Source: Talpa occidentalis
Lineage: Eukaryota; Chordata; Mammalia; Eulipotyphla; Talpidae
Length of the DNA: 64,000 nt
Direction of reading: 5' to 3'
Assembly (NCBI RefSeq): GCF_014898055.3
Contig: NW_023603184.1
Span: 150,230,149 to 150,294,148 of the forward strand
The notes under the pieces are model-generated. The model was not told the DNA's origin, searched no databases, and saw nothing but the letters and a program-made list of their open reading frames with translations. Position 1 is the first letter of the stretch, and each line of letters starts with the position of its first letter. The translations under genes and the position numbers were made by a program. This document shows positions 11,616 to 23,600 of the stretch, piece by piece.

Positions 11616-11662
11616 TTAGGTCCCGATGGCGGCCATGGCCCCGGCGTTGGCGCTGACGAGCA
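11616..11662 (-). CDS. COL6A3: COL6A3 exon 44, coding part: C-terminal tail and stop
   Basis: The last exon completes a Val codon and encodes [15 protein letters not shown] before TAA at 11616-11618. The acceptor is a C-rich tract ending CCCCCAG. The human tail as I remember it is VLAKPGVISVMGT, so only the start and the last two residues (GT) agree. The exon continues as 3' UTR. Confidence 0.93.
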
Positions 11663-14600
11663 CTGGGGGGCGGGGAGACAAGGCAGCCAGGTCACTGAGC
11701 GCCAGGGGCGCCGTCCTTCTGGGGACCACGGCCCCGCGGCCCCCGCTCTCATCCCCACTCACTCTCGGTTCTGTGGTGCTGGATCTGCTGCCTGGGCCCG
11801 GGGCTCCCCGCCCCAGCCGGGTCCCCTCCCTGCCAGCCCCATGACCCTCTGTGCGGAGTGAGCGACCCCCACTCCGGCACGGCCCCCAGGCGCCCACAAC
11901 GCTGTCCTCACCCCGACAGAGCCGTCCACATCGGGACACGCTGGCCGGCCCCAGCGTTATTACTTAGAGGACGCAAGCGCCTGAAGGGACCGGCTGGGGG
12001 TCTTTTCTCCAGACCGCCTTGTAACCGCGTCAGCTTCTCTTCCTAACCATCGCGTCGGTCGCACGACTCTGTCCATAGGGGGTGGTGGCGTCGCCCAAGG
12101 ACCAGAAGTAGCCGACGCCTGCGTCCTCTCTGCGAGGACCGGCCACAGCTGGCCTGCGGCTCCATAGTGACTCAGGAAATTAACTCAGTGGGTTTGCTCT
12201 GAACATCTTCCTCCCCTGAAGACACCACTTTGCTCCCCGTCCCAGCCACCCCACCTCAGGCATTTGGGGAAAGTGAATTCCTGGCGCGGCCTGACTCGCA
12301 AGGCCAAGCTTGAGCAGAGCCACTTACCAGGACCGCAGACCTTTTCACATTCGTCCTGCGTCTCGAATCTGTTCTCGTTCCCACTGCAGCCTCCGTACCA
12401 GAATCGGCCACAGCTTTTGCTTTTGGAGTCATAGAACCATTTCAGCACGAATTTCTTGCACGTTCCGACGTCCTTGGGCAGCTTGCAGATGTCTGTAACG
12501 ACAGGGGACGGCGCGTCCGTCAGGCCGGCGGTCGCTCGGCCGGGGCTGGGCTGAGGTTGGTCTCAGCCTCGGTCTCCTCACCGCCAGACGGCACAGTCGC
12601 CCCTTTCTGTTTTGTGAGCCCGAAAGACACCGTGTGGATGACAGGACTTCTGCGGCTGCACCCCGAATCCTGTGCAGCCCCCCGGGGTCGCGTCAGGGGC
12701 AAGGAGCCGTGCCTCCGCCCTGCCGTTTTACTCCCCAATTCCTGCCACGTTCGCGCCCCTGGGAAGAAACCAGCGCTTAGAACGGTGGCATTTTCTACTC
12801 CCTGGCAAAGGGCGATAAAGTCAGGTCAGAACAGAGCTCAGAACAAGACGTACGATGCGCTGTGAGCCGCGTGGGTGGAAAAGAAAAGTTAAAGTGGAAA
12901 AGAAAACCTATGTGCACGTGCGTGTGCATGTGCGTGTGGCCTTGTGCCTCGGGGACCCGCCACGTCTGCCACGTGAGGTCAGAGTGCTTGACACTGGCAT
13001 GGGGTTCGTGGCGGTAGGACGCAGGCCCAGCTGCCCCGGATGGACAGCCTCCCTCCCCCCATGGAGGAAGTTTACATTTCGGACACGCGGCCTGATGGTG
13101 TCCAGCTGTGCCTGGAGAGGCGTGTCTGTGGCTGCACAGTAAAGCTTCTGTTTACTTCCGGCAAACTCCAGATTGTGCCAGGAAAGAGGCGCCTCTGTGC
13201 CGGCCCTATCTGAAGGTCGGCGCAAACTCTCAGCCAGCGCCCCGCAGACCCTAGGTGTTGGCGGGGCAGTGGGCATGCTGGGTACCCAGTCACCGTGCAG
13301 GGGGCCCCTCCAGGTCTTGCCCCCAGCTCCACAGCTGCTCACAGCTGCAGAGGCGGTGGCATCCAAGGTCCGCTGGGTGCTGAGAAGCAAAGGGGGAAAC
13401 CAAGGTCAGCAGTTTGAGCTGACCCTAAGGGCTGGACTCCAAAGGACAGGGTGTTGGGGGCCAGAGCCAGAGACCTGCTGAGGTTAGAAGGCTCTCAGTG
13501 ACCGGGGAGGGCTGGCACCCAGCATGGGGCTGGCACCACAGCGCGACATCTGTCCTACCCTCCCAAGCAGGCAGCTGGAGACCCAGAGCTTGGAGGCCCC
13601 GGGCGGGAGGCCAGGACACAGCGCTGCCACCTGAGAGAGCGATGCTCTGCCTCGCACCAGCGCAGCAGGTGAGCCTGGCTCTCAATGAGTGCGATGGAGG
13701 AGCCACGCAGGGAGAGGTCACCCCACCTGCAGCACAACCCCGCTTTACTAGCTGCTTCCCCGATGGTGGAAGGTCCAGGCCAAGGGCCACCTCACCCCTC
13801 CCCTCTCTCAGCAGAGCAGCCCCGAAGGCCCATGTTTGTTCTCCTATGGCAGCTCCCGGAGCCCTGGCCATCTGTGTCCAGCTGCCCGTCCCCAGCGCCA
13901 TGGGCCGGCACCAGGGAACAGCACAGTGCCCCCCAACCTGCAGCTCTCCAGGACCTCTGGCACCACCAAACTGTGCCTCTTGCATTTCACACCCTTTGTC
14001 CGGCCACCTGGACTCTGCTAAGGGGACAGATGCGGCCACTATGAGCGGACGCTGGAAAGAGCAGGAAAACAGCTCAGGATCATTATTCAGGGGCAGCACG
14101 TAGGCCCCCACAGTGAAGGCTGGAGACCAGCCAGTCCCTAACCCCAAGGCGTCTCAGAGCTCCAGGCTCCCATGCCCTGGTTTCTGAATTTGGGTTGACA
14201 CAACCGTTCCAACATAAAACTGTCTGGCTGTCCAAAGAGGTGAGGTTGGACTCTCTGGGCTTCTCTGGAATCAGATCCCTGGCACAGCCTCACTCACGTT
14301 TTCCCGCCATGAGGGGGCCCCTGGGGACCCCGGAAGCCCAAGCCCCCCAGCCCAGAGGCGGGCCTGGCTGTCACTCTCTCCCGGTCCTGCTGTTGAGGAC
14401 CGAGGGGAGCCCAGAGCGTGGGGCGAGGAGATGAGCGACGCTCTCATCCGGCTCACTTTCGCCTGGGAGAAGCAAGTAAAAAATTTCATCCTAAAAGAAG
14501 GACCTGGAGGCCTGACTCGGGCACCATCGTGAGACCCTCCAGGCCCGTGAGCCTCTGGAGGAAGCGGTGGGGCCAGGTCTGCTCGCAGAAGCCACTGCCA

Positions 14601-17600
14601 CCGACCCAGGATGTCCCTGGACAGCGGGAGACGGCCCGGCTCAGCCCGACGGACGCGTGGGCACATGCGGCCTCCATGCAGGGCTGCGGGGTGTGGGGTG
14701 ACGTGGTCAGCAGTGGCTGTGGGGCCAGGGCCTGGCCGTCAGACCTCCCTCAGCTGTGCGGGCTGAATTCTCCACGGCGAGTGGAGTATTTTATAATTAG
14801 AAATAAATTGCTATCTAACACAGACAAAGAACTCAATTGAAAAACCTTTTCCTTCTCTCCGGTTGAGGAGCTACAGCGTCCACACGGCTCAGGTCTCGGC
14901 TTGGACGCTTCAAACCAGCAAGTCGCCACGGCTCCCGCGTGTCTCTAGTAAAGCGGAAGGGGAAGGCGGCGGCGGCCGGGCTGCGGCTGTGAACGCGGGA
15001 CGGGCGCCTCCTCCATTCATGGCCTCAAACACAAGGCGGAGGCTGGAGAGCCTCAGGCCCAGGGTGGGTGGCGCGGCCACGCGCTCCCGCCTCAGCAGCC
15101 GGCATGGTTTCCCGAGAGGAAGAAATCTCCAGGGTCCAGATCTGGGCTCAGAAGCTACCCCGAAAATGTTTTTCTTCTTGACTTTATTTTAAACGCGGTT
15201 GTGCTTATGTTTCGGACCCTTTGCTCTCGTAGATCTTGACCTTCATATTTTAAGCTTTTATGCCTCATAATAAAAAAAGATGCCAAGAGCCCTTGGCGCT
15301 CACCCCACCAAACATGGCAACTGGCCGAGACGCCTTCTCATGCGGCCTTGCGGGTAGGAGTCCCCTCTAGCCCGGGGAGGAAGGACGTGTCGCCGTTTAA
15401 CTCTCGCAACCTGTGGGTTAAGTTAGTTCTTTCATTGCCTTGAACGCGTCCATTTTGCCCATCACTTCACCAAGGCTTCTACTCCCAGCGGACGCCGGCC
15501 AGCCCAGCGCTGTGTTTCATCAAGTCTAAGATACCGATTCCAGCCACTGGGCCGCCGGGGAGAGGGAGGGGACCTTCACTCCCTTGATATGAGAACACTT
15601 CCACTCTCACTGTATGCACCACCAGGACCAAGCGCAGCCACCAAGCCGTGCACTCTCACCGCTGTGAGCCACACGCCAGGCCCCAGGCAGGGCCCTGCGT
15701 CCTGCCCCTGAGCCGAGCGAGCTTAGTTCCTCCGGGCCCAGAGAGTGGGCCCCAAACGCCCGCCCGGCAGAGTGGCTGCTCCCCCAGACGGCTGCCATCT
15801 AGACTAAGGCAGGGGGAGGCGACACTGCGGGCTGTTTGGCTGTCTCCTGCAGGAAGAGCCTGCCTGCACGCAGGTGCGCAGCCAATGGGTTAAGACTCGG
15901 TTTGCAGCACTGCAAAAAGCAGGTTTCCTAAAAAAGATTGTTTATTGCTTAGAAACACCCAAGAATTTTAGCTTTACTTACAAGATGCATAGAAAATATC
16001 TGCCCAAGACTTGGAAAGCAGGAGGAGGGCAGAGGAGGGGGAAACTGAAACTAGCCACGGAGCCCAAATTCGTGACAGCGCAGCCCTCCCGACACCAGCA
16101 GGACGGAGACGGAAGCAGCGTGGCTTCTTAAGGCCGTGCGAACCACGGAAGATCTGTTCGTCCCAGCGAACGGCCACTGAGAAGCCTCAAACGTAGCGCA
16201 GAGAACTTGAGCGCGCTGGGGGATGCGGAGCGTGGAGCGTGCTCCGTGGGGATGTGCGCGTTCTGCTGTGGATCATCCAAGGGCAGACCGTGCTGCAGTC
16301 CAGGGTCCTGGGCAGCTGGTGATGGTGCCGCTGGCCCGGGGACCGGTCAGCCTTCGAGGGGGCCTAGGTCTTCCTGCCGGCCTCACCTCCACACCAACCC
16401 AGCTGCCCCTGGGCACAGAGACCCTCCCAGCCCACCCCACACTGCGCCTTCCTCAGGGTCCCAAGAAGGAGGGTCCTTGAAACCCACGCATCTCAAAGCG
16501 GGCACAGTTAATGCAGCCGGGAAAATGCCCGTCAGGGTCAACCCCTCCCCCATCCCTAGGGCACTCGGACCACTTCGTGGAGATTTTTCCCACAAACTCC
16601 TGGCCAGATCCAAACGCACGCCACCACATTTCCTAAATCCACTGCAGTGAACGTGACAAAATACAGCTCCTTAAAATATTACCAGCACCAAGGAAATCTC
16701 TCACCGTCAGCAAGGCACCAAGAGCTCTACACGTACGAACCCTGTTCCCAACGACTCGTTGCCACAGAAAATAAGAACCACCGGCCTGCACGGCCACATG
16801 CAAACTGAGGTTGAAAACTTGATTTTGCCTGAATTGTCTCAAAAACACTCTTTAGGGAAATAAGGCATGTCGCGGTCCCTGGCAGTTGCGTGCAAAACAC
16901 CAGGCAGCTAGAGGAGTTATTATTACGTTTCTAGTTATTTGAATGACTACAGTTTCAAAGCTACCTAATAAAGGGTTAGTTGTCCTTTTTCTACCTGCAA
17001 AATGTGGGTATCATCAAAATCTCCACCCAGGGGAAATTTCTAAGATGTCTTAAAATGACGTAAATCCAGGGACAGGAGGGAAGTGCTTGGGAGGAAGGAG
17101 GAGCATGCGCTTTCATTTTCTAATTCTGTGTACCCACTTTGGGTTTTAAGCATTGTCAACATCCGATTAATTCAAAAAGCTCCCAAAACAGGGAACGCCC
17201 GCCGAGCGAGTGCATTGAGCCCTTCTCGGGCAGGGCGCCATCAGTGCGAGGACTGGAGACGCCCGACAAGGGGTCTTAAGAAAAGCAAGTGGGGCCTCCT
17301 TGGGGGTGCAAGGGGTTAAGACGAAACCTAGGAAGCTGTCCACAGCCTCTGCAGCACGAGTTCGATCCCCGGCCAGGTTGCTACCCACACGGCGCAGCAG
17401 CCCTCTCCCGTCCCCCCGCTGCTCCCCTCAGCAGTGGATTTCAGGAGATTGGCCTGTTCTGCTCCCCACTCTGTCTCTGGGGAGTCTTCTCACTCCCGCA
17501 CCTCTGGCCTGTACCCCAGTTCTTGTATGCATAAATAAATAAATCTTTAAAAAAAAAAAGGAAAGAAAGAAGAAAGAAAAGCAGGTGATTTCTGTCCTGT

Positions 17601-20600
17601 GCTGACCTGAAAGCCTTGGTGGGACGCGGACGTGCAGCCGTGACGCGGTGAAAGGACACTCGGGCTTGAGGGTTAAGAAGGAATCAGAATGAAGGCGGAA
17701 GGTTCTCTCCGTCTGTCTAAGCACTGGCAGGCTTGAGAGACACAAGCCTGATTTCAAAACCCACAGGGAGAGCAGCGCGCGGGGCTGGGGACCTGGCCCG
17801 ACATCCCTGCTGCGTCTGGGGCTGCGCTCGTCTGAGCCAGCGAGCAGCCTGCCGGGGTCCTGCTTCAAGACTGGGCGGTGATGCGAGCGACGCCATTGGA
17901 TACTCTTGTCCTGGACCAGACACTAAAGAACCAAAACATCCCCACATCTCGCAGGTAATTGGCCCCCAGCCATCTTGTGTCAACGAAGCACCGAATTCCC
18001 TAGAGATGGTCCCTTCCCCACACTCCATGCGGGCGGAGTCAGCGTGGCCGGAAGCAGGGGCGCGGCTCTGAGCATCTTTGACCCCACCTGAACTTTGTCT
18101 TTGAGAAAAGCCTCAGTGGGCCCAGGGGGAGGTCACCCCAGGACGCGCTGGGGAGGGCTCCGGACTGCAGGGCCACCGGCCAGGGGCAGCCTCGCCCGGG
18201 GGACAGTCTTGCCCAGGTCCCTGGCTCAGACCACAGGGAGCTGTGGAAGTCTAAAGGGTTTCTGCCCATCTTTCCATGGGGAAGACTGGAGGACTCTGAG
18301 ACACACGGGGCTCCCTACAACACAGACCAACTCCTAACTTGTTTCCAAAAGCAAAGCATTGTGAGTATTTTCCAGCTCTCTGTTTCATTCATGCGCGCTT
18401 ATTACACTTCTTTGTTGTGATCGTTTCGCAATTCCTGCATCGACGTGGTATGTTGGTTCTAGTAACTCCTAATGCCAATTGTCATTCATGGTCCTTGGAA
18501 GGAATGATAGATGATTGATTGGTAGATGGATAGAGAGATGGGTGGGTGGGTGGACAGATGGATGACAGGCAGGTGGACAGACACAGAGGCAGACAGAGAC
18601 AGGGACAGAGGCACATTATCCGTAGACGCAGGGAGTGTCCATCAATGAAGGAAAGCATTCGAGCAGATCCCTTCCAGAAATAACTATGACACCAAGATGG
18701 ATGGCATGTGGAGTCAGAAGATACCCAGAACCTTCTAAATGCATGAAACACAGAGGAGATAAGGTCCAGACTCTACTGCACGGACACAGTGGACATCACT
18801 GTTAACACTTAGAGAGGAGAGAGTAAGACGAGGACTGCAGACGCAGCAGCCCACAAAGCCGCGGCGGTGGCATCCGACACCCGCACGTCACAAAACACTG
18901 GCCCACCGAGAAGCCTCTTGGCGCTCGCCATGCCGTTCTCCTGCTCGGTGACCGAGACAGGCGTGCTCACGAGACAACGCTCCTCTCCCTGGCGTGGCCA
19001 GACAGCAATCACCACCGTCTGGAGACTTTCTGCTCGGGGCGGACAGAGCGCTGCCCGTGGCACCCTGACTGTGGTCACCAGCGCCAGCGCCTTAGGCCCA
19101 ACACTCTCACAGCAGAGCAACCGGCTAACCCGGGCGCGGGCCTCTCACAGACGCGCCGACCTGTGCTGGTCAGAGACCGGCTTGCAAGAGCCCCTGCCGG
19201 GCAGCTGGCAGCTCCAGTCTCCGGCTCACAGGCACAGGCGCACGCAGGAGGCGTGACACGTTGAGCCAGGGCCATCCTCACGGACCCCTGACTAGGGGGC
19301 AGCCCTGCACGGCAGGATCTCAGAACCACGTCGGTGTGGGTCGAGGGGGTGGCTAGCGGTGCTCGGCTTCCTGGTTATGACCCCACGCAGCTCCCGTCCG
19401 ATTTTCTCTATGTGCCAGGTCGTGGGAGGTGAGTGACCACGCAGGACACAGACGAGGCCACCACTGGCGCAGGGAGCCGAGGCAGGACTCCCCAGGGACG
19501 TTGGACCGGGCCCAACTTCTGACCCAGAAGTAGAACGTCCATGGTTTAACGGCTTGCGAGAACGCGTCCTTCCGCGCCAGGGACCCCACGCCTCGTGGCT
19601 TACCTGTTTCTGCGCCAGCCATGGGGTCTGTGTTCACCATCAGGTCGATGGTTGCACTGGAAGCCGACCTGGCTGCCGGTGGGGGTGGCGGCTGCGTTTT
19701 CTCTGTAAATGAAAACAAACGCAAATGGCAGGTAGGTCAGACCCAAAGGACTCGGGAATCCCGAGGGCGGGGCAGACGTGGCTTTCTGGCCATGAGGACT
19801 GGTGTGAGGTGCAGCCCCGAGAGCCCGAGCAGCCCCTGCGCTGAGCCCGCCCAGGGGAGTCACCGCCCGCGGAAACGAGCAAGCCCCCCGCTCTGCACAA
19901 TCACACAAGCTCTTCGCTGCTGTCCGGGAAAGCAGGCCCCTGGGGGGTGGGGACGGTCCCCGACGCCCGTGCTCACGGCCCAGGCCCTGGTAACTGGGGG
20001 CTCCCTTTGCTCAAGCACAGCTCCTTGAGCGCAACAACACCCCCCAGGGGGAGAGGAGGGGCCTGCACCCGCGGAGCAGTGGGATCAAGGAGGAAGGGAG
20101 AATCCAGAAGAACTTGGGGGGTCATGAGCAGCCAAGAAAGACTGGAAATGCACACAAGGGAAGGCCTCAGGGAAGTGGGGGGCCAGGAGCCAGAGTGGCA
20201 GAGGGCAGAGCCCAGCCCGGAGGGCCGCGGAGGAAGGACGATGCCCTCTCTTCACGGCCTGGCTGTAGTGGGGGCCGGGGGGCGAGACTTCAGGGGCTCC
20301 CGGCTCCTCCCTAGGGAGCCCAGAGGTGCACTCACTGCACTGATGAGGGGAGCCCCTCCTGGATCACGGCCCTGTGGCTGCCTAGACCCCAGGCCCCAGC
20401 GGAAGGCAGGGGCCCCACTAGCGATCTGTGCGCCAGCCCGGGCCCCAGAGGCAGGAGGCGGGGAACGGTCCCCACCGGGACCCAGTTTCCACGACCCCAT
20501 GAAGATGGCCCGGCCCGAGTCCCCAGGATTGTGCTTGAGCGGCGTCGCTGGTCCAGACCAGATGGCGCGAGCGGAACGGCCAACGCCCCACAGCATCCAG

Positions 20601-23600
20601 GTGGGGGGTGGGCGTGGGGGCGGGGACGTGGGGGTTTGGGGGCCCCCTCTTCATACTCACTTGTGCTGAAGGTGCCGTGGTAGGTGGCTCGGACCTGGGC
20701 CCTCAGGTAGCAGACCACGGTCACGTGGTAGGTGTGGCCGGCCCTCAGGCCCCCGATGGTGCGCTCCGCCACGGAGAGGTTCTGCCTCAGGACCAGGGAC
20801 TGGTCGTGGGCTGAGGTGATGATCAGGTGGTAAAAGTACGGGCTGGGGGGCTCTGGCCGCTCCCAGCGCAGCTTGGCGCTGTTTTCCGTGACCTCAGACA
20901 CGTGGACCTCCCGGGGCAGTTTAGCTGGGGGAGCAAAGCCCAGAGTGAGACCAACAGGAAGGCCCGGGGCCACCGACAGGGCACAGGGGGGCGGCCGCCC
21001 CAGCGCGGAAGGCTGTGGAGCTGCAGGGAGGACGGGACCCGCGAGGGACAGCACCCCAAGAGCTCTCGCGGACTCTGCGGGAAGGGAGAGGCCAGGAGCT
21101 GGGGTCTGCACGGCAGGTGGGTCAAGCAGCACAAGACTCGTAACAGCAACCGCTGAGGCGGCTGCCCAGGTGATGGGGTGGGGGGAGGGACAAAGGGCCA
21201 AGGGGCTATAAGGAGGGGGTTAATCAATTAGCTAATTAATCTAAAACCCCAACATGTTGGGACCCACGGCCGCCCGCCCCAGGCAGACGCGCCACACCAG
21301 CAGCCCAAGACTCAGGAAGCAGCTCGGGCCCCTGAGAAACGTGCCCCCAACATGAGCCGTGAAATCCCGCTAAAGGCCTCTCGACGCGTAGGCCCGGCAC
21401 CTAGGAGCATCCCCTCACCCAACATCCCACTACGGAGCCCCTCCAAGCAGCCAGGGTCCAGGATGCCGGCCCGATGTGGGGTTCAATACAGAATGAACCC
21501 ACAATTTAAAACATGGACGTCGTCAAATCTGAGGGCATCTCCCCTCTCAGAGAAGGAAGGCGATTCCATCTCACAGGCCTCACCGGCCGCCCTCCCGCGG
21601 GCAGCTCGTGACATCCCAAAGTGTCATTTGGCGTCTTCGAGTACAGAGAGGGGCATACTGGGCCGCTGCACCCCCACACCCCAGAATCTGCTCTGCCTGC
21701 AGAGCCTCTCGTGCAGGGGAGGAGTTTGCAGCCACCAGGGGCCTGTCAGACGCTCTGAGTCAGTCTGAGGCCATGGGACTGGCCCCGGCCAAGCTCTCCT
21801 GCGCCTGTTTCCCACCTGGAAGCCAGGGGCAGCTTTTCTCTGTCTCCCTGCACCCCTACTTCTGCATAGACCTCTCCCCTCTGCCTAGGAAGCCTGGTTC
21901 TCCAGGAGAGGCAGGGCGCGCCAAGCCCCATGTCCCAGAGAATGAGGCTCCTGCCCTGCCCCACGGCAGGTCTTGAGGTGCAATGGGAAGCAGGAAGAGG
22001 AGATGCATCTCACCCACTCTCTACAGGGGCTCACTAGCCTCATGGGGATTGGAAAAGATTGTTTGCAAACAGAAAAACCGCAAAGCCCTTACCCACGGGC
22101 TTGGCTGTGGCCGGCCTGGTGGAGGCCTGTTTGGCTGCCTGGAGTCTGGGGCCCTCTGGCTTTGTGGCCATAGGCTTGGCAGCCATCGAGTTTCTGGCTG
22201 TGGGCCTCCCTCCTGCTGGCCTCCCTGCCGCTGGCCTCGCAGCCACGGGGGGTCTGGCCGTGGCTGTCCGTGTGGCCTCCGGCTTGGTGGCCTCCGGCTT
22301 GGCAGCCACAGGCTTGGCAGCCACAGGCTTGGCGGCCACGGGCCTGGCAGGAGCCGGTTTCTCAGCAGCTGGCTTGGCCACGGGCAGATTCGCCGCTGGG
22401 ACCGGCTTCAAGGTGGAGGCCACGGCACCCATGCTGGCCGTCAGCTTCATGGTCATCACCGGTTTGGATGTAGGACTTGAAGTAACGTTATTTGGGACAT
22501 TCCTGTTGAGACAAATTAAATGCTGTCTTGTCTCCCCTTATATGTCTTTCTGCCTGCTCCCTGAAATCAACGACGACAGAGCCCCGGGAGCGGGTCTTGA
22601 GGAAGTTGCCCTGTCAGCAAAATGCAAACAGTTGTTCCCACAGACCACGGGCGGCGCTGCGTGTCCTAAAGCCGCCCTCGGAGGAGGCGCGCAGAAACCA
22701 CGCTGCTGCGTAGAACGCCATGGGTCGCCAGCGGCTGTGCTGTCCTGTAAACCCACCTGACGTCTTATCTCCGACTTATAAAATAAAGGCAGGGCAAGAA
22801 TAAAGAGACAAAAGTGAAATAGTTAAAAGAAATAGTAAAAGTTAAAACTATTAAAAGAGTTTATAGTTTCACGCCCAGGCTTATAGTGTGTCTGTGTTAA
22901 CATGGGTGACTGTTGTGTTACGATTTCTTGATCTCTAAAGAGATCAATTTACAGAGCCCTAAAGAGAACGGGGTGTAATCACAGACTCCCTTTGCTGGCT
23001 CTGGTCCTAAGCTGGACTGCTCCACTTTCTGGATATTTCCTCCCACAGGTCATATGCAGCGTATTTTCATGATGATTTTATAAACTCCAAACTCTAGGGT
23101 CCTTTGTTCATTCTGTTTTTCTAAAGAAAAGGGTGAGCCATGGGAATGTTCCGGAGAATGAATAAAGATGAATCAAGGCCCGACAGGAGCACTGTGGCCC
23201 GAGATCAAGCAGGACAGGCGTCCTGGCTCCAACCCCGGCCCAATTGCCCCAGCGGTAATGCCCAAGCCCGGCTCTAGACACAGGAGCTGGGGAGGCAAGG
23301 GCTCTGTGGAGGAAGGGCGGCTCCCTCCCCACCCTGGAGTCCTCGGGAGTAAGCCAGACGCGCATTTGTCACGGATCATTCAGATCCACATCTCCTGGGG
23401 CACAACAGTCCGAGCCCCTACGCCCCCAAAGCAACACGTGCTGCGGCCTTCCAGGGCCATACACTGTCTGACTCAGTTCCTGGGCAAGTGCCAGGGCCTG
23501 GCCCTCGCTCGCAGGCCACACTGTCCTCTCTGCTCCCACAGTGGACACTCAAGATGGAGCTGGACCTGGGGTCACTGAGCAGCCTCCCCCATCTGCCTTC

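Larger units (their letters stand above)
12493..19603 (-). other. COL6A3: Intron 42 of COL6A3
   Basis: At 7111 bases this is the largest complete intron in the window, lying just before the Kunitz exon. It holds a SINE (17292-17573), a GATG/GTGG-type simple repeat (18499-18612), a TG-rich patch (12908-12945), a CpG-rich patch (14955-15120), and AT-rich unique stretches at 14760-14850, 15160-15290 and 16640-17060. No exon-like segment was recognised. Confidence 0.8.
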
